64,000 bases of DNA from contig NC_030856.1 in NCBI RefSeq assembly GCF_000208745.1, positions 13,107,619-13,171,618 of the forward strand, written 5' to 3'. The position numbers were made by a program, and so were the translations under genes. The notes below the pieces were generated by a model, which saw nothing but the letters and a program-made list of their open reading frames with translations, had not been told where the DNA came from and ran no database searches. The stretch is from Theobroma cacao. Lineage: Eukaryota > Streptophyta > Magnoliopsida > Malvales > Malvaceae. Positions 21,222-33,466 of this stretch are shown here, piece after piece (within the stretch, counting starts at the first letter, position 1; every line of letters begins with the position of its first letter).

Positions 21222-24075
21222 TGTAAAACCCAACCCTATAAACACATGTCATGACATACATGCATTAAGTAGCATGTTATTACGCTAGGAAAGTCCCTAA
21301 GAATAGACGAAACTTGGTATTGTACCTAACGGTACACTTGAGTTGATTTAACCTCGAACTAATTCAAATAGGAATCGTAGGATGAAATTTAATATTTTAC
21401 AGTTCAGGAATGACTAAAAATGATTGTTCGGAGTTCGATGGTTCATTTGGAGAAAGATTGAAAATTTTGATGTTCAAGGGTAAAATTGTCATTTTGCCAC
21501 CTAAGATAATAATTTGATCATGGAGTGAAATTTTTGACCAAGATTAACTATTTGGAGTATAATTTAATGATAGGAAGTGAAAATTTCAATTTCGGCAATT
21601 TTTGGAACATAGGGGCAAAACGATAATTTTGTCGTCCCGGGGTAAAAACCATAATTTTCACCACCCAAAACTTGTCAAAATCATAGGATTTATTTATTTT
21701 TGGTATGAATAACTATGGTATTTCAAGTGATGAAAAATAGAAGTTTAAAGGATGAAATTTTAAAAACGAGCCAATGAAAAAGTGACACATGGCATTTTTA
21801 ATTATTTAATATTATTTTAAAGGAAAATCAGCCCATTTAAACCTCACATCAGGTGATGGTCGGATATAAGGAGAAAATAGAAGAGAAAATAGAGAGGAAA
21901 GGAAGAAAAGAGAAAAACCAAAGGAAAAGTAGAAAATTCAAAGGGAAATTCGCGTTTTTCGACCGTTTACGCATCTAACGGTAAGATTTTTTGACTTTAG
22001 CTTGATTTCTACCTTTCCTATACCTTTGTTTCCATTTGGCATGCTTGAGGAGAGAGATCAAAAAGTGATACCAAGGGCTGGCCGAATTTCAAGGGGGAGG
22101 ATTTTGAATTTTTTTAGGTTTTGATTCTTAGTTAAATTGGTAGTTTTAGTTAGTTAAATGTGCATAGAAATCAAATTGGGCAAGAAAGCATGAAATTTTC
22201 ACAATACCCACCCTTGGCTGAATATTCAATGATGTACAATGATGATGAACTGATTTTTATTCTAAAGGAAATGAAGAGAAAATGATGAAAAATTGTTAAA
22301 TGTGATAGAAACACAAAGTGAAAAATTTACCGAGTTAATGTCCCATTTTTGACCGAATTTTTCAAGGAGGAAAGTGAGCTGATTTTGGTGATTTTATAGG
22401 GTTATTGGCTGATATTTAATGGTTAGAAATGTTAGAGAGAAAATGGGACAATTTAGAGCTAAAATGGAGTGCGTTAGCAATTTATCGGGTAAAGTGCTAA
22501 AAATAGGTTAATACCGCATTTAAGCCGTTTTAGGCTATTGCATTTCATACCATGCATTAGTATAGGATTTAAGTTAATTATATAGTGATTTAGCATCAAT
22601 GTGATGAATTGTGTAAATTTTTGTAATGTGTCTAGGAGGAGAGCCTTCCGGAAAAGGCAAAGAAGTCGTACCCGACGAGTAGTGATCGGGGCGCTTAGAA
22701 AGCTTTTAGTTTGTACAAACGGTGAGTAAACTTATTATTATTGTAAATTATCTAGAGTTTATTTTTAAATGCTCTTTATGTATTTTATGAAACGAAAATG
22801 AGATTAAAATGGGACTTTTGATGTTTTAGAAATAAATGTGACAAATAAATATATTGTGTTGATTATCTGAAATAAGAAACTTTTGATCATGAAATTGAGT
22901 AATTGGAGGTTGCCAATTGTTTTGAAAAATATATTTTCCTATGAATGGCTTATAATATATGAGCATATGTGGCTATATTTTATAATTGTGTTGAGAATTT
23001 ATGTAAGCTGTCTTTTACTATGCAGGCTGGGTACATAAATAAAAGCCACATTATATTGTCGAAATTTTATTAAAATTTGTGGGTTTAGTCACTACAGTGG
23101 CGGGTTTCCATGAACTGCCTATAAGAGGGGTACAGTAAACCCGGTTATATAGTTACTCCGGATGTAGAGGCGAGGAGGGTAACTCTCGGGGTAGTGTTAG
23201 AGCTCACTTCACGTCGAACCCCCACGTGAATATGTAACTCGGCCAACGCCAAGGAACGGTTTGATTTCAAAACTAACATGTGTTTAACATGTAAATATCT
23301 TAACAACCTTGGCGGACTCGGTTAGATGCCTAAGCTAAGGTATCCTTGAGGACTAGTTTTTGGCTTGAGCCCTGTTTCTAATAAAAGTCATAAGCCTTAA
23401 CAACTGTTTTGGTAAATTACAAATATTTTATGGTTTAAGAAATAAATTGAAAACCTTATGAAATGGTTTGTGATTTGTTGTTTAAACTTGCCTTCATTTT
23501 ACTCGCCTTTAGATATTTATGATAATGTCTGTTTACTCATTGGGATTGCAAAATCTCACCCACCTCCTTTCCAAATATTTTAGGCCTATGGTAGCCTGTT
23601 GATACCCCGATTTTATCGAGGATTCCAGTTGACCCCTCTATCTCACAAACAGTAGGTTACTATCACCAACACTTGGTGTATTTACGGGCCACTTGTCATT
23701 GTAATTATTATTGTACATTATAACTTTGTAAATTATTGTATGTATGAATTTATTTTACTTTCATGTTACAAAAGATTACTTACACGTGTTTCTATAAATA
23801 TTGTTTTATATAAAAATGCTATATTTTAATCAATATTTTGAATAGTAATATTTGTCTATAAATCCTTTTAAAAAAAATTTTGTCTTTTGATTGACTTGAG
23901 CCGGAAACGACTGGTAATTGTTTAAAACGGAATGTTTAACAACGATTGCTCACATAAAAGGCCAAAAACTAATACGTAAGCCTTGCGGGATTCCAATTGG
24001 CATTCCGGGGAATAAGTGTAAATTGGGACGTCGAGGCGGTTGTCATGGGCCCGAGGGAGGTTTCGGGTCGTGACA
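21222..24075 (+). repeat. 3' LTR of element 2, complete (2854 bp)
   Basis: It begins TGTAAAACCC after the purine tract and ends GGGTCGTGACA. It contains LTR phrases shared, in the opposite direction, with element 3: an AAACCCG/CGGGTTT block at 23100-23150 and a CTTGGCGGACTCGG block near 23307. No open reading frame is recognisable. Confidence 0.9.
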
Positions 24076-25303
24076 TTTCGATTACAAACTAACGTGCTAA
24101 TCAGTGTTAACACAATCCAATAAATCCGTCTATATCATTAAGAATCAAATCCAAGTCCATTTACTATGATTTTCTCATTATTGTTCAAGTCGTTTACTAA
24201 AGGAACTATACTTTTCGATAGCCGTTTTCGATATCCGATACCATAAATCATCAATTACGAGCTAAATAACATGAAATACAACAAAATCCATCATCAACAT
24301 GTCATCTATAAAATTCGGCCAAAGAGGGTTGTTGAAGGGCATGTGATTTTCTTGCTTGTTTTTCATGCCAAACATCATCAAACAACTAAAAACACTAAGA
24401 TATCATGAAATCTAGCAAAATCTATCATCAAAACCTCTCTCCCTATGTTCTGCCAGCAAGTATTCCCTCATGGAAACTTGTGTTTCATCCATAGAAAATG
24501 AAAAAGAAAGCATGGGAAAGGTAGATCTTAAGCTAAAATTGAAAAATCTTACCTTTGATTGCTTTGTTCTTTGAAATTCAACAAATTTCTCTTGAATTTT
24601 CCTCTCTAGGGTTTGTTTCTATTCTTTTCTCTTTGTTCTTTGCTTTAGTCGGCCATGAAGAGTGAAATGGGAAAGTTTATAAAGGAAATTATAAAAATAT
24701 TAAAGCTTGACATGTGTCACCATGTGATTGGTCCATGGTTAAAACTTAACAATTAAGCATTTTCTCACCACCACATGTAATTTCTTAATTATCCAAAGTA
24801 TAAAATAATAATAGGTGAAATTCATGGGCTTGACAAGTGTTATGGTGGTGTAAAATTCCAAAAATTTCAATTATGTCCTCGTGAACACGTAAATCACTAT
24901 TTTGCCCTTATGTTCGGAAAAATGTCAAAATTAACATTTTTTATTTCTCAAATTCAAATCATGCTCCAATTAGCCAAACTTGGTCAAAAATTTCGTCCAA
25001 AATTCCCATTTTGCCCTAAGGTGGCAAAATGACCATTTTGCCCCTATATTATGAAAATTCCTAATTTGACTCCAAATTAATCCTCGAACTCCGAATCACC
25101 ATATTAAGACATTCTAAGGTTCAATAACTCTCAAATATATCCTAAAATCTCTATTCAAACTAGTTCGAGGTTTTAATCGACTTAATTGTACCACTAGGTA
25201 CAATATTGACTTTTAACGATTCTTCGAGGCATCTAAGTATGCAGACATATTATCAAGTACACAATGACATGGCAAGTATATTATAGAGTTGGGCTTGATA
25301 GCA
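24076..25303 (-). repeat. Left LTR of element 3, inner part
   Basis: Starting TTTCG at the element 2 boundary, it follows the right LTR from 32262 to 33461 closely. One 50-base-scale segment near 25010-25045 is present here but missing at 33200. It ends just before the reverse-complement purine tract at about 25306-25318. Confidence 0.88.
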
Positions 25304-25320
25304 CAACCCCCCTTAAAATA
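25304..25320 (-). promoter_or_regulatory. Polypurine tract of element 3
   Basis: Read on the minus strand, the bases give TTTTAAGGGGGGTTG directly before the 3' LTR. This fixes the inner LTR boundary to within two bases. Confidence 0.75.
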
Positions 25321-25339
25321 AAATTTTACCCTCAAAATT

Positions 25340-26837
25340 TCACTTACTGAACTCGGAGAAAGGATGCAGGTATTGGTTTCTCATCTAGTGCTCAACCTCC
25401 CACATCATCTCCTCCATCCGAGCATTTTTCCACAACACCTTAACGAAAGTTCTTATTCCTCAACACTCGATCATTTCAATCTAAAACACGTACAAGTTGC
25501 ACCTTGAACTTCAAATCTTCTTGCAACTCAATCGGAGGTGCCTCGAGGATATGGGAGGGATCAGGTACATACTTCTTCAGCATCGAGACGTGGAAGACAT
25601 TGTGAATCCGATCCAACTCCGAGGGTAATTCTAGTCTATAGGCCACTGGCCTAATCCTTTAAATGACACGAAAGGGTCCAATGTATCTTAGATTGAGCTT
25701 TCCCCGTTTTACGAACCAGATCACACCTTTCATTATCTAACAAGATACAACAATTTACCACAATTATATAATCAAATAAGACTTAATACCTCAAAATATT
25801 CAAATCATTACCTTTCCAAGGAGAGACCTTAAGAAAAACTCTATCATCAACTTCAAATTCCAAATCTTTTCTCCGTTTATCCGAGTAACTTTTCTGCCTG
25901 TCTTGAGCTATCTTTAATTGCTCTCGGATAACCTTGATCTTGTCATTAGTCAGATCAATTAGTTCTACATTAAACAATTTCCTCTCTCCCACTTCATCCC
26001 AGCAGAGTGCAGTTCGACACTTTCTCCCATACAGAGCCTCGTATGGTGCCATCCCAATACCAGACTGAAAATTGTTATTATATGGGAACTTCGCTAATGG
26101 CAAGTGTCTATCCCAACTCCCCGTAAAGTCAATGACACAAGCCGTAGCATATCCTCCAAAGTCTGAATGGTCTTTTCAGATTGACCATCTATCTGTGGAT
26201 GAAAGGCAGTGCTAAACCTTAAATTAGTTCTAAGAGCTTCTTGGAATTTCAGCCAAAATCGAGAAGTGAACCGAGGGTCTCGATCTGACACAATAAAAAC
26301 TGAGACTTCATGTAATCTCACTATCTCATCTATATAAAGCTTAGTTAGCTTCTCAATAGAATATGTGCTATGGATAGCCAAGAAATGGCGGACTTAGTCA
26401 ATCTATCCACAATCACCCAAATAGCATCTTTCCCCACTCTGCGTCCGCGGTAAACCCAATACAAAGTTCATAGTCACATGCTCCCACTTCCACTCAGGGA
26501 TCGGTAGAGGCTGAAGAGTACCCGATGGTTTTTGATGTTCCACCTTAATTTGCTGGCATTTGAGACATTTCGCTACAAACTCTACTATGTCTCGTTTCAT
26601 ACCCGGCCACCAGTAACTTTCCATGATAGTCCTGTACATTTTGGTGCTTCCTGGATGTAAAGCATAGGCGAAAGAATGAGCTTCCTCCAAAATAACCCGT
26701 CTCAGCTGATCATCTTTAGGGACACAAACCCGGTTCCCAAGCATTAAAATACTGTCATCACCAAGTATGAACTCATTAGTTTCTCCATCTCGCAACTTTT
26801 GAACTTCCCGTTTGAACTCATCATCAGACTTTTGCAA
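25340..26837 (-). pseudogene. Integrase with chromodomain-like tail of element 3
   Basis: Reading right to left: the HHCC region (LHPGSTKMYRTIMESYWWPG, KCLKCQQIKVEHQKP), MNFVLGLPRTQ, then SIEKLTKLYIDEIVRLHEVS, FIVSDRDPRFTSRFW with an intact catalytic Asp, and [19 protein letters not shown]. Then come KFPYNNNFQSGIGMAPYEAL and [10 protein letters not shown]. The core is split by frameshifts near 26400 and 26100. An 80-bp insertion (25731-25810) interrupts the segment after SPWKG. The degenerate tail runs to a stop at 25340-25342. Confidence 0.88.
25731..25810 (-). other. 80-bp AT-rich insertion flanked by CCTTT, GT-AG bounded
   Basis: Compared with element 2 at 20780-20800, 80 extra bases interrupt the integrase segment. 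On the plus strand they are flanked by CCTTT at 25726-25730 and 25811-25815. Read on the coding (minus) strand, the inserted block can be framed as starting GTAATG and ending GAAAG, and its removal restores SPWKGVIWFVKRGK. It may be a tiny mobile insertion with a 5-bp target duplication, or an intron-like gain. No terminal inverted repeat was recognised. Confidence 0.7.
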
Positions 26838-27039
26838 TTCCTTGATTTAGTTCAACAATGAGGGTCTCACAACAAAGCTAGCAAGTAGGGTTCCATCCTC
26901 ACCATTACTCAACTAGATCCCTAGAGACTTCATCTCAAGTAGTATCAAAAAATAAAAATTTCGAAGTGATGCTAATAAAAATGAGGATTTACGACTTAAT
27001 GCATCTGCTACAACATTTGCCTTCCCCGGATCATAATCA

Positions 27040-28111
27040 ATTACAAAGTCGTAATCCTTAATCAACTCTAACCATCGTCTCTATCTCAAGTTAAGTTCTT
27101 TCTGAGTGAGCAAGTATTTCAAATGTTTGTGGTCAGTAAAAATCCGACAATGCTCACCGTATAAATAATGCCTACAAATTTTCAATGCAAAAATTACTGC
27201 TGCCAACTCCAAATCGTGGGTAGGGTCATTTGTCTCACACTTTTTCAGCTGTCGAGAAGCATAAGCTACTACTTTCTCATCTTGCATTAACACACACCCT
27301 AATCTTAATTCAAAGGCATCACTGTACACCGTAAATTCTTTTCCACTAACAAGAAGTGTCAAAATGAGAGCGGAGGTCAACCGGTTCTTCAACTCCTGAA
27401 ATTGACTTTCGCAGACATCATCCCACTCAAATTTGACTCCTTTACGAGTCAAATGAGTTAGAGGAGTAGCTATCAATGAGAACCCTTGAACGAACCTCCT
27501 ATAGTAACAGGCTAAACCAAGGAAACTTCGAATCTCTGTCACCGTTTTTGGTTGCTCCCACGGTAAGATTGCCTCAATCTTCTTGGGATCGACATAAATT
27601 CCAACTCCAGACACAACATGTCCCAAGAAAACCACTTCCTTCAACTAGAACTCACATTTAGAAAAGTTGGCATAAAGTTGTCTCTCGCCCAACGTTTGTA
27701 ACACAATGCGTAAATGAGTAGCATGTTCATCATCATTCTTCGAATACACCAGAATGTCATCTATGAATACTATCACGAACTTAACCAAGTACGGGTGGAA
27801 CACCCTATTCATGACGTCCATAAAAGCTGTCGAGGCATTTGTTAGACCAAAAGGCATAACCAGAAACTCATAATGCCCATAACGAGTCCTGAAAGCAGTC
27901 TTGGGTACATCCTGCTCCTTGATCTTCAACTGATGATACCCAAACCTCAGATCAATCTTAAAAAACATCATAGCACCCTGTAATTGATCAAAAGATCATC
28001 AATTCATGGTAAAGGGTATTTATTTTTGATGGTCACTCGGTTCAGCTGACAGTAGTCGATACACAGCCGAAGAGTGCCATCCTTCTTCTTTACAAACAAG
28101 ACTGGCACACC
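27040..28111 (-). pseudogene. Reverse transcriptase and RNase H of element 3
   Basis: The RT segment 27645-27971 holds [32 protein letters not shown] and [13 protein letters not shown]. The thumb and RNase H segment 27081-27644 holds [67 protein letters not shown] and [14 protein letters not shown]. The frame is broken near 27972, where the palm begins, and after LNLR at 27081. The upstream fingers block ([16 protein letters not shown]) lies in another frame around 28020-28100. Confidence 0.9.
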
Positions 28112-28870
28112 CTAGGGAGAAGTACTAGGGCGAATAAAACCCTTGTCTACTAATTCTTGCAGCTGGACTTTCAACTCCTTTAACTCTGCTGAAGCTATTC
28201 GATACGGAGGAATGGAAATAGGTGTGGTACCTGAAAATAAATCAATAGTGAACTCAAGTTCTCGATCAGGAGGTAGTCTTAGTAACTCATCCGGAAACAC
28301 ATTAGAGAACTTGTTTACTATTAGGACATCTTCTAACTTAGGTTCCCCCTTTGAGGTATCAATCACATATGCCAAATAAACAGGATACCCTTTTCGCACT
28401 AGTTTCAAAGCTTTGATAGACGAGATTACACAATATGGTAATACTCGACGTTCCCCTACAAATACAACCTCTACTCCCTCAGAATTTCGAAGTACAACTT
28501 CCTTCCTGAAACAATCCACTTTTGCCCGATGTGTAGTCAACCAGTCTATACCTAATATCAAATAAAATCCCAAATCTCTAAAGGAATTAAGTCAGCTTTG
28601 AATTCTTCCTCACCAACTCTTATCCCACAATCTCTATAACAAGTGTTTTTAATCAACTATTCTTCTAGAGAGGTATGAAGTACAATTTTCTCCTCTAAAG
28701 GTGACAAGTTTCTACCAGAAAATGATGCAAATGTCGTGCTCACATAAGATCTATCCGAACCAGAATCAATTAAGACATAAGCATCTTTGTCAAATACAAA
28801 CATAGTACTTGTCACTGCACTGGGTCAGACTCGTGCCTCTTTTTTTTTCACAGCAAAAACTCTCATCGGA
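28112..28870 (-). pseudogene. Protease region of element 3 with intact DSG triad
   Basis: The open part 28112-28573 has FYLILGIDWLTTHRAKVDC and the linker LPPDRELEFTIDLFSGTTPI, ending at the RT start GFIRPSTSP. Upstream in another frame the catalytic block reads VLIDSGSDRSYVS, with the DSG codons at 28759-28767, so this is the only one of the three gypsy copies that keeps the catalytic triad. Frame breaks still separate the halves. Confidence 0.85.
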
Positions 28871-29067
28871 GTATGAGTCTGTGGTCTAGAGGGTGGACGT
28901 GCCAAGGTATTACTCCCCACACCAAACCGCATTGCTTCACCCTATCTTGGCTGTGACCCAAAAAAATCTCTTCTCTAAATATCGGTGTGAACCTAGGGAG
29001 ATGAAACAGCTACAGTAGCTCATCTTAATTACGAACAAGCAGTCCGCATGTGATCTTACTGACCATA

Positions 29068-30219
29068 CTAAAAACACCGTACGGGCTCCCTACACGACCC
29101 GGTATGAAATCTCCCATAATTCCAACATCTGTCAAAACTCCTATAACTTTTCCCAAGAGCACTCGTCGCTGATCTATTGAATCTAGGAGACTTTTGTTGC
29201 GACTGTTGAGATGGGGGTCGAGTAGATGCTACTGAAGCAATGGTAGCGATCCCTGAAGTAGATAAATCCTTCCCCTTTTTCGATGGCTGACTCGAAGATA
29301 TATTCAGATTCTTCCTTTTAGCAAACTTGACCCGAATCCTCCTATTCTCAATCGCAAGCTTCTCAGCCCGTAGAGCCATCTGCACAACCTCTTTATACAA
29401 CTCCTTACCTATTATTGTCATACGGTCTCTGATTTCATTTCGGAGCCCTTCCTCAAAGTAATTAGCCTGATCCTGCTCAGTCTTCACCAGATCAAGCACA
29501 TAAGACATTAGCTCGTTAAAACAAGCCTCATACTTCTTTATTGTCAAATTCCCATGTTTTAGACTCAAGAATTCCCTCTTCTTTTCCTTTTGATGAAAAT
29601 AAGTATAATACTGGCCGTCGAACTCTTGCAGAAAATTTGACCAGGTCAAAGGAGTAGTAGAACGAGATTTCACTGAGTTCCACCAAATACGGGCCCTCTT
29701 CTCAAGTAGTTTAGTGGCCACCATCAATTTCATTTCATCTTCTAGTTTCATATCAGTAAGTGTCTCTGATACTTGAATGATCTAGTCCTTAGCTGCTGTT
29801 GCGTCCAAATCACCTGTAAAAGAAATGCAATCGAGTTATCGAGCCTCCTTAAGTTTCTTAGAAATGGAGACATCAGGTACCTGTGGTGGAACAGGAGGTG
29901 GGGGTGGTGGCACTGGAGGAGTGACTTGAGGAACAGCAAGAGGAGCTTGACCAGCTTAAGCCTGGCCAATAATAGTAGTGAGTAACGCTACCAATGCCTA
30001 AACTACCTCAGAAGGCATGGCAAGAATACCGGGAATACCGGTAGGTGGTGGAGGAGATAGAGGATGTGGAGGAGTCTCAGTTTGTTCAACAGCAGGTGCT
30101 GCCCGAAAAGTAGACGCAATCGATTCCCCCTCTACAGGATCTGGCTGACGATGTTGAGAATGGCCTCTTCCCCTCCCGACTGATGTAGAGAGAGGTGGGT
30201 GTCCACGTCGATGAGGCAT
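29068..30219 (-). pseudogene. gag of element 3, frameshifted
   Basis: The start MPHRRGHPPLSTSVGRGRG at 30219 runs to a stop at 29998. Proline-rich linker frames follow to about 29750, then the capsid frame 29068-29751 with ARIWWNSVKSRSTTPLTW, FDGQYYTYFHQKEKKREFLS and VVQMALRAEKLAIENRRIRV. It ends in FDRCWNYGRFHTGSCREPVRCF, a knuckle with one cysteine replaced by tyrosine, before a stop. Confidence 0.88.
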
Positions 30220-30354
30220 AATGATCTATAAGAAGAGACAAAACGAATTTAGACAACTTTAGGTTCTATATGCAATTGTATGCATTCAACTCAATCTAAT
30301 ATAACTTAGGGCCACATTGACACTGCAGTTTTTAAAATAACTTTAAAATCGAAA

Positions 30355-30366
30355 GTTCTGATACCA
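30355..30366 (-). promoter_or_regulatory. Primer-binding site of element 3
   Basis: On the minus strand it reads TGGTATCAGAAC, seven bases after the 5' LTR. It matches the tRNA-Met-type PBS consensus better than the other two gypsy copies in the window. Confidence 0.82.
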
Positions 30367-30373
30367 ATTGAAT

Positions 30374-33300
30374 TATCACGACCCGGTACTCCCTTCGAGC
30401 CCGTGACAACCTTCTCGATGTCTCAATAGACATTCATTACCCGAAATGTCAATCGAAACCTCACAAGGCTCTTGCATCAATTTTACGTCTCTCTTGTGAG
30501 TAACAGTTACTAAATATCATGTTTTAAGGGAATATAAACTATTTTTAAATAAAAAATAAATAAAAAGTAATTTCTGCCACACAAAGGTATTTTGGTCATT
30601 TTTTAAAAAAAAATTTGAAACCTGGTGAAAATACAATATACGATCGAAAAATATACATTTCTTATCTAAAAAGAATTTTAGTAATCTAAATCATCGATTT
30701 AAAATGAAATTATGGCTAATCAAACTAAATAAAAATATTAAATAAAATATTCTATTTTCTTATAAAACAATATTTATAGAATCCTACATAAACAATTTTT
30801 GTAGTGTAAGAGCAAAATAAATTCATATATATAATAGCACACTAAACCAGGTATTCAAAAATATTCTATAACGACATGTGGGCCCTAATATAACCGAAAA
30901 TATACAAGATTGTAGACCTTCGATTTCTAAGATTGTAGACCTTCGATTTCTAAGAATGCAATCCAAAAGTAACCCTCGACAAAATTGACTGTTTACAGAC
31001 TGTCTTGAGCTTGAAATGGGTCAAAAGAAGGGGTGAGTTTTTATAAACCCAGTGAGTAAGCAAAGTTCATCCACAACATCTAAAGCTGAGTAAATTGAGA
31101 CAGTTAAATCATCCCATCATAATATGATTCATAACATTTAAAACTCATTTCAATTCATATAAAACAATTACATTTCATCAAAATAATCAACAACGCTTAT
31201 GATTCTCTTAAAAACTTGGCTTGTGCCAAAACTCATACTCGGGGACACCTTGGCCCGGGCATCCAACCGAGTTCGCCAAGGATGTTCAAACGACATATAC
31301 CCATAAAACATGTTTTTACTTTTAAAATATAGTCATTCCTTGGCGTTGGCTGAGTTTCATCCTTACGTGGTGGTTCGGCATGAAGTGAACTCTAAACTTA
31401 CCTTAGGAGATACCCTCCGCGCCTCTCGTACCAAGGTGAAATATAACGGGGTTTACCGTACCCCTCTAATAGGCTAGTCCACGGAAACCCGCTCACTGCA
31501 GTAAGCTAATCAAATAACCCACAAAATCAATAAAAATTTCGACAGCATGACATGGCTAATATAATATTACCCAGTCTGTGAAGGTAAAACAAAATAGTTT
31601 ATATAATCCACAAACCACAAATCCAGCCATTCATGCCATCACATTGTCATAAGCCATCAATTCAAACCATATATATATAACACAAGTATATAGCCTCCAT
31701 TTACTCAATTTCCAAAATTATCATTGAATTGCAAAATAAGTTATAAATCTCATTCATTTAACCATCACTTAACTTATAAAACATAAAAATCTACGGTTTA
31801 AGTTCATTATTCTTTAAAATCATAAAAATGAGTATAAACTACTTTAGATAATTAAGATGAACATTTGATTACTCACAATAATGGGAGTTTGGAGTACTCC
31901 TATTCTTGGTCCTCGAGTATAATATCTTTACCCTTATCATAGAACTCACCACCTATATATAATACATGACATGTAATTCAATATATTTGTGCCAAACTGT
32001 TATAAAACTATTTCAGGCTCTATATGAATGCATGAAATTAAATGAGAATTGTTCTAATAATCACTTAAAGACGGTGTTCTAAGTGGGTTCAATTATAATC
32101 GGACTAAATTTGTATTCAACCTAACTCGAACTATACATTGTTGAATTAACCAAAACATCCGATTCAACTTCAAATATATTCATTTCACTTCCAATATTCC
32201 AAATACACCAAAGTACCTCAATGAGCTTGATTGTGACTTAATTCATCATAACCGAAATTCATTTCGATTTCAAACTCTCATGCTAATCAGTGTTAACGCA
32301 GTCCAATAAATTTGTCTATATCATTAAGAATCAAATCCAAGTCCATTCACTATGATTTTCTCATTATTGTTCAAGTCGTTTACTAAAGGAACTATACTTT
32401 TCGATAGTTGTTTTCGATATCCAATACCATAAATCATCAATTACGAGCTAAATAACATGAAATACAACAAAATCCATCATCAACATGTCATCTATAAAAT
32501 TTGGCCAAAGAGGGTTGTTGAAGGGCATGTAATTTTGTTGCTTGTTTTTCATGCCAAACATCATCAAACAACTAAAATCACTAAGTTATTATGAAATCTA
32601 GCAAAATCCACCATTAAAACCTCTCTCCCTATGTTCAGCCAGTAAGTATTCCCTCATTGAAACTTGTGTTTCATTCATAGAAAATGAAAAAGAAAGCATG
32701 GGAAAGGTAGATCTTAAGCTAAAATTGAAAAATCTTACCTTTGATTGCTTTGTTCTTTGAAATTCAACAAATTTCTCTTGAATTTTCCTCTCTAGGGTTT
32801 GTTTCTATTCTTTTCTCTTTGTTCTTTGCTTTCGCTGGCCATGAAGAGTGAAATGGGAGAGTTTATAAAGGAAATTATAAAAATATTAAAGCTTGACATG
32901 TGTCACCATGTGATTGGTCCATGGTTAAAACTTAACAATTAAGCATTTTCTCACCACCACATGTAATTTCTTAATTATCCAAAGTATAAAATAATAATAG
33001 GTGAAATTCATGGGCTTGACAAGTGTTATGGTGGTGTAAAATTCCAAAAATTTCAATTACGTCCTCGTGAACACGTAAATTGACTGTTTTGCCCTTATGT
33101 TCGAAAAAATGTCAAAATTAACATTTTTCATTTCTCAAATTCAAATCATGCTCCAATTAGCCAAACTTGGTCAAAAATTTTGTCCAACATTCCCATTTTG
33201 CCCTTACGTTATGAAAATTCCTAATTTGACTCCAAATTAATCCTCGAACTCTGAATCACCATATTAAGACATTCTAAGGTTCAATAACTCTCAAATATAT

Positions 33301-33461
33301 CATAAAATCTCTATTTAAACTAGTTCGAAGTTTTAATCTACTTAATTGTACCACTAGGTACGATACCGACTTTTAACGATTCTCCGAGGCATCCAAGTAT
33401 GCAGACATACTATCAAGTACATGAATGACATGGTAAGTATATTATAGAGCTAGGCTTGACA
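30374..33461 (-). repeat. Right (5') LTR of element 3, complete (3088 bp)
   Basis: On the plus strand it runs from TATCACGACCC (a mutated TGTCACGACCC) to GGCTTGACA. It is intact, unlike the left LTR, and shows what the left copy lost: bases 31540-32261 have no counterpart there. It contains a short direct duplication near 30906-30950 (a TTGTAGACCTTCGATTTCTA block twice). No gene is seen. Confidence 0.9.
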
Positions 33462-33466
33462 TTGTT

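Larger units (their letters stand above)
16069..24075 (+). mobile_element. Ty3/gypsy chromovirus (element 2), nested in the LTR of element 3
   Basis: The order is LTR remnant, PBS, gag, protease, RT, RNase H, integrase with chromodomain-like tail, purine tract, full 3' LTR. It is closely related to element 3 but in the opposite orientation. Its 3' end at 24075 is followed directly by element 3 LTR sequence beginning TTTCG. Its 5' LTR retains only the last 174 bases. More than ten in-frame stops, mostly TAG at expected CAG, TGG or TAC/TAT sites, make it inactive. Confidence 0.9.
14928..33461 (-). mobile_element. Ty3/gypsy chromovirus (element 3), minus strand, split by element 2
   Basis: The element is bounded by TGTCA/TGACA ends and a near-perfect target duplication, TTGCT at 14923-14927 versus TTGTT at 33462-33466. 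Its left (3') LTR is split into 14928-16068 and 24076-25303 by element 2. The body 25304-30373 carries chromodomain, integrase, RNase H, reverse transcriptase, protease and gag in reverse order. The right (5') LTR is 30374-33461. Stops and frameshifts occur throughout, although its protease DSG and its integrase SDRD motifs are still intact. Confidence 0.88.
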
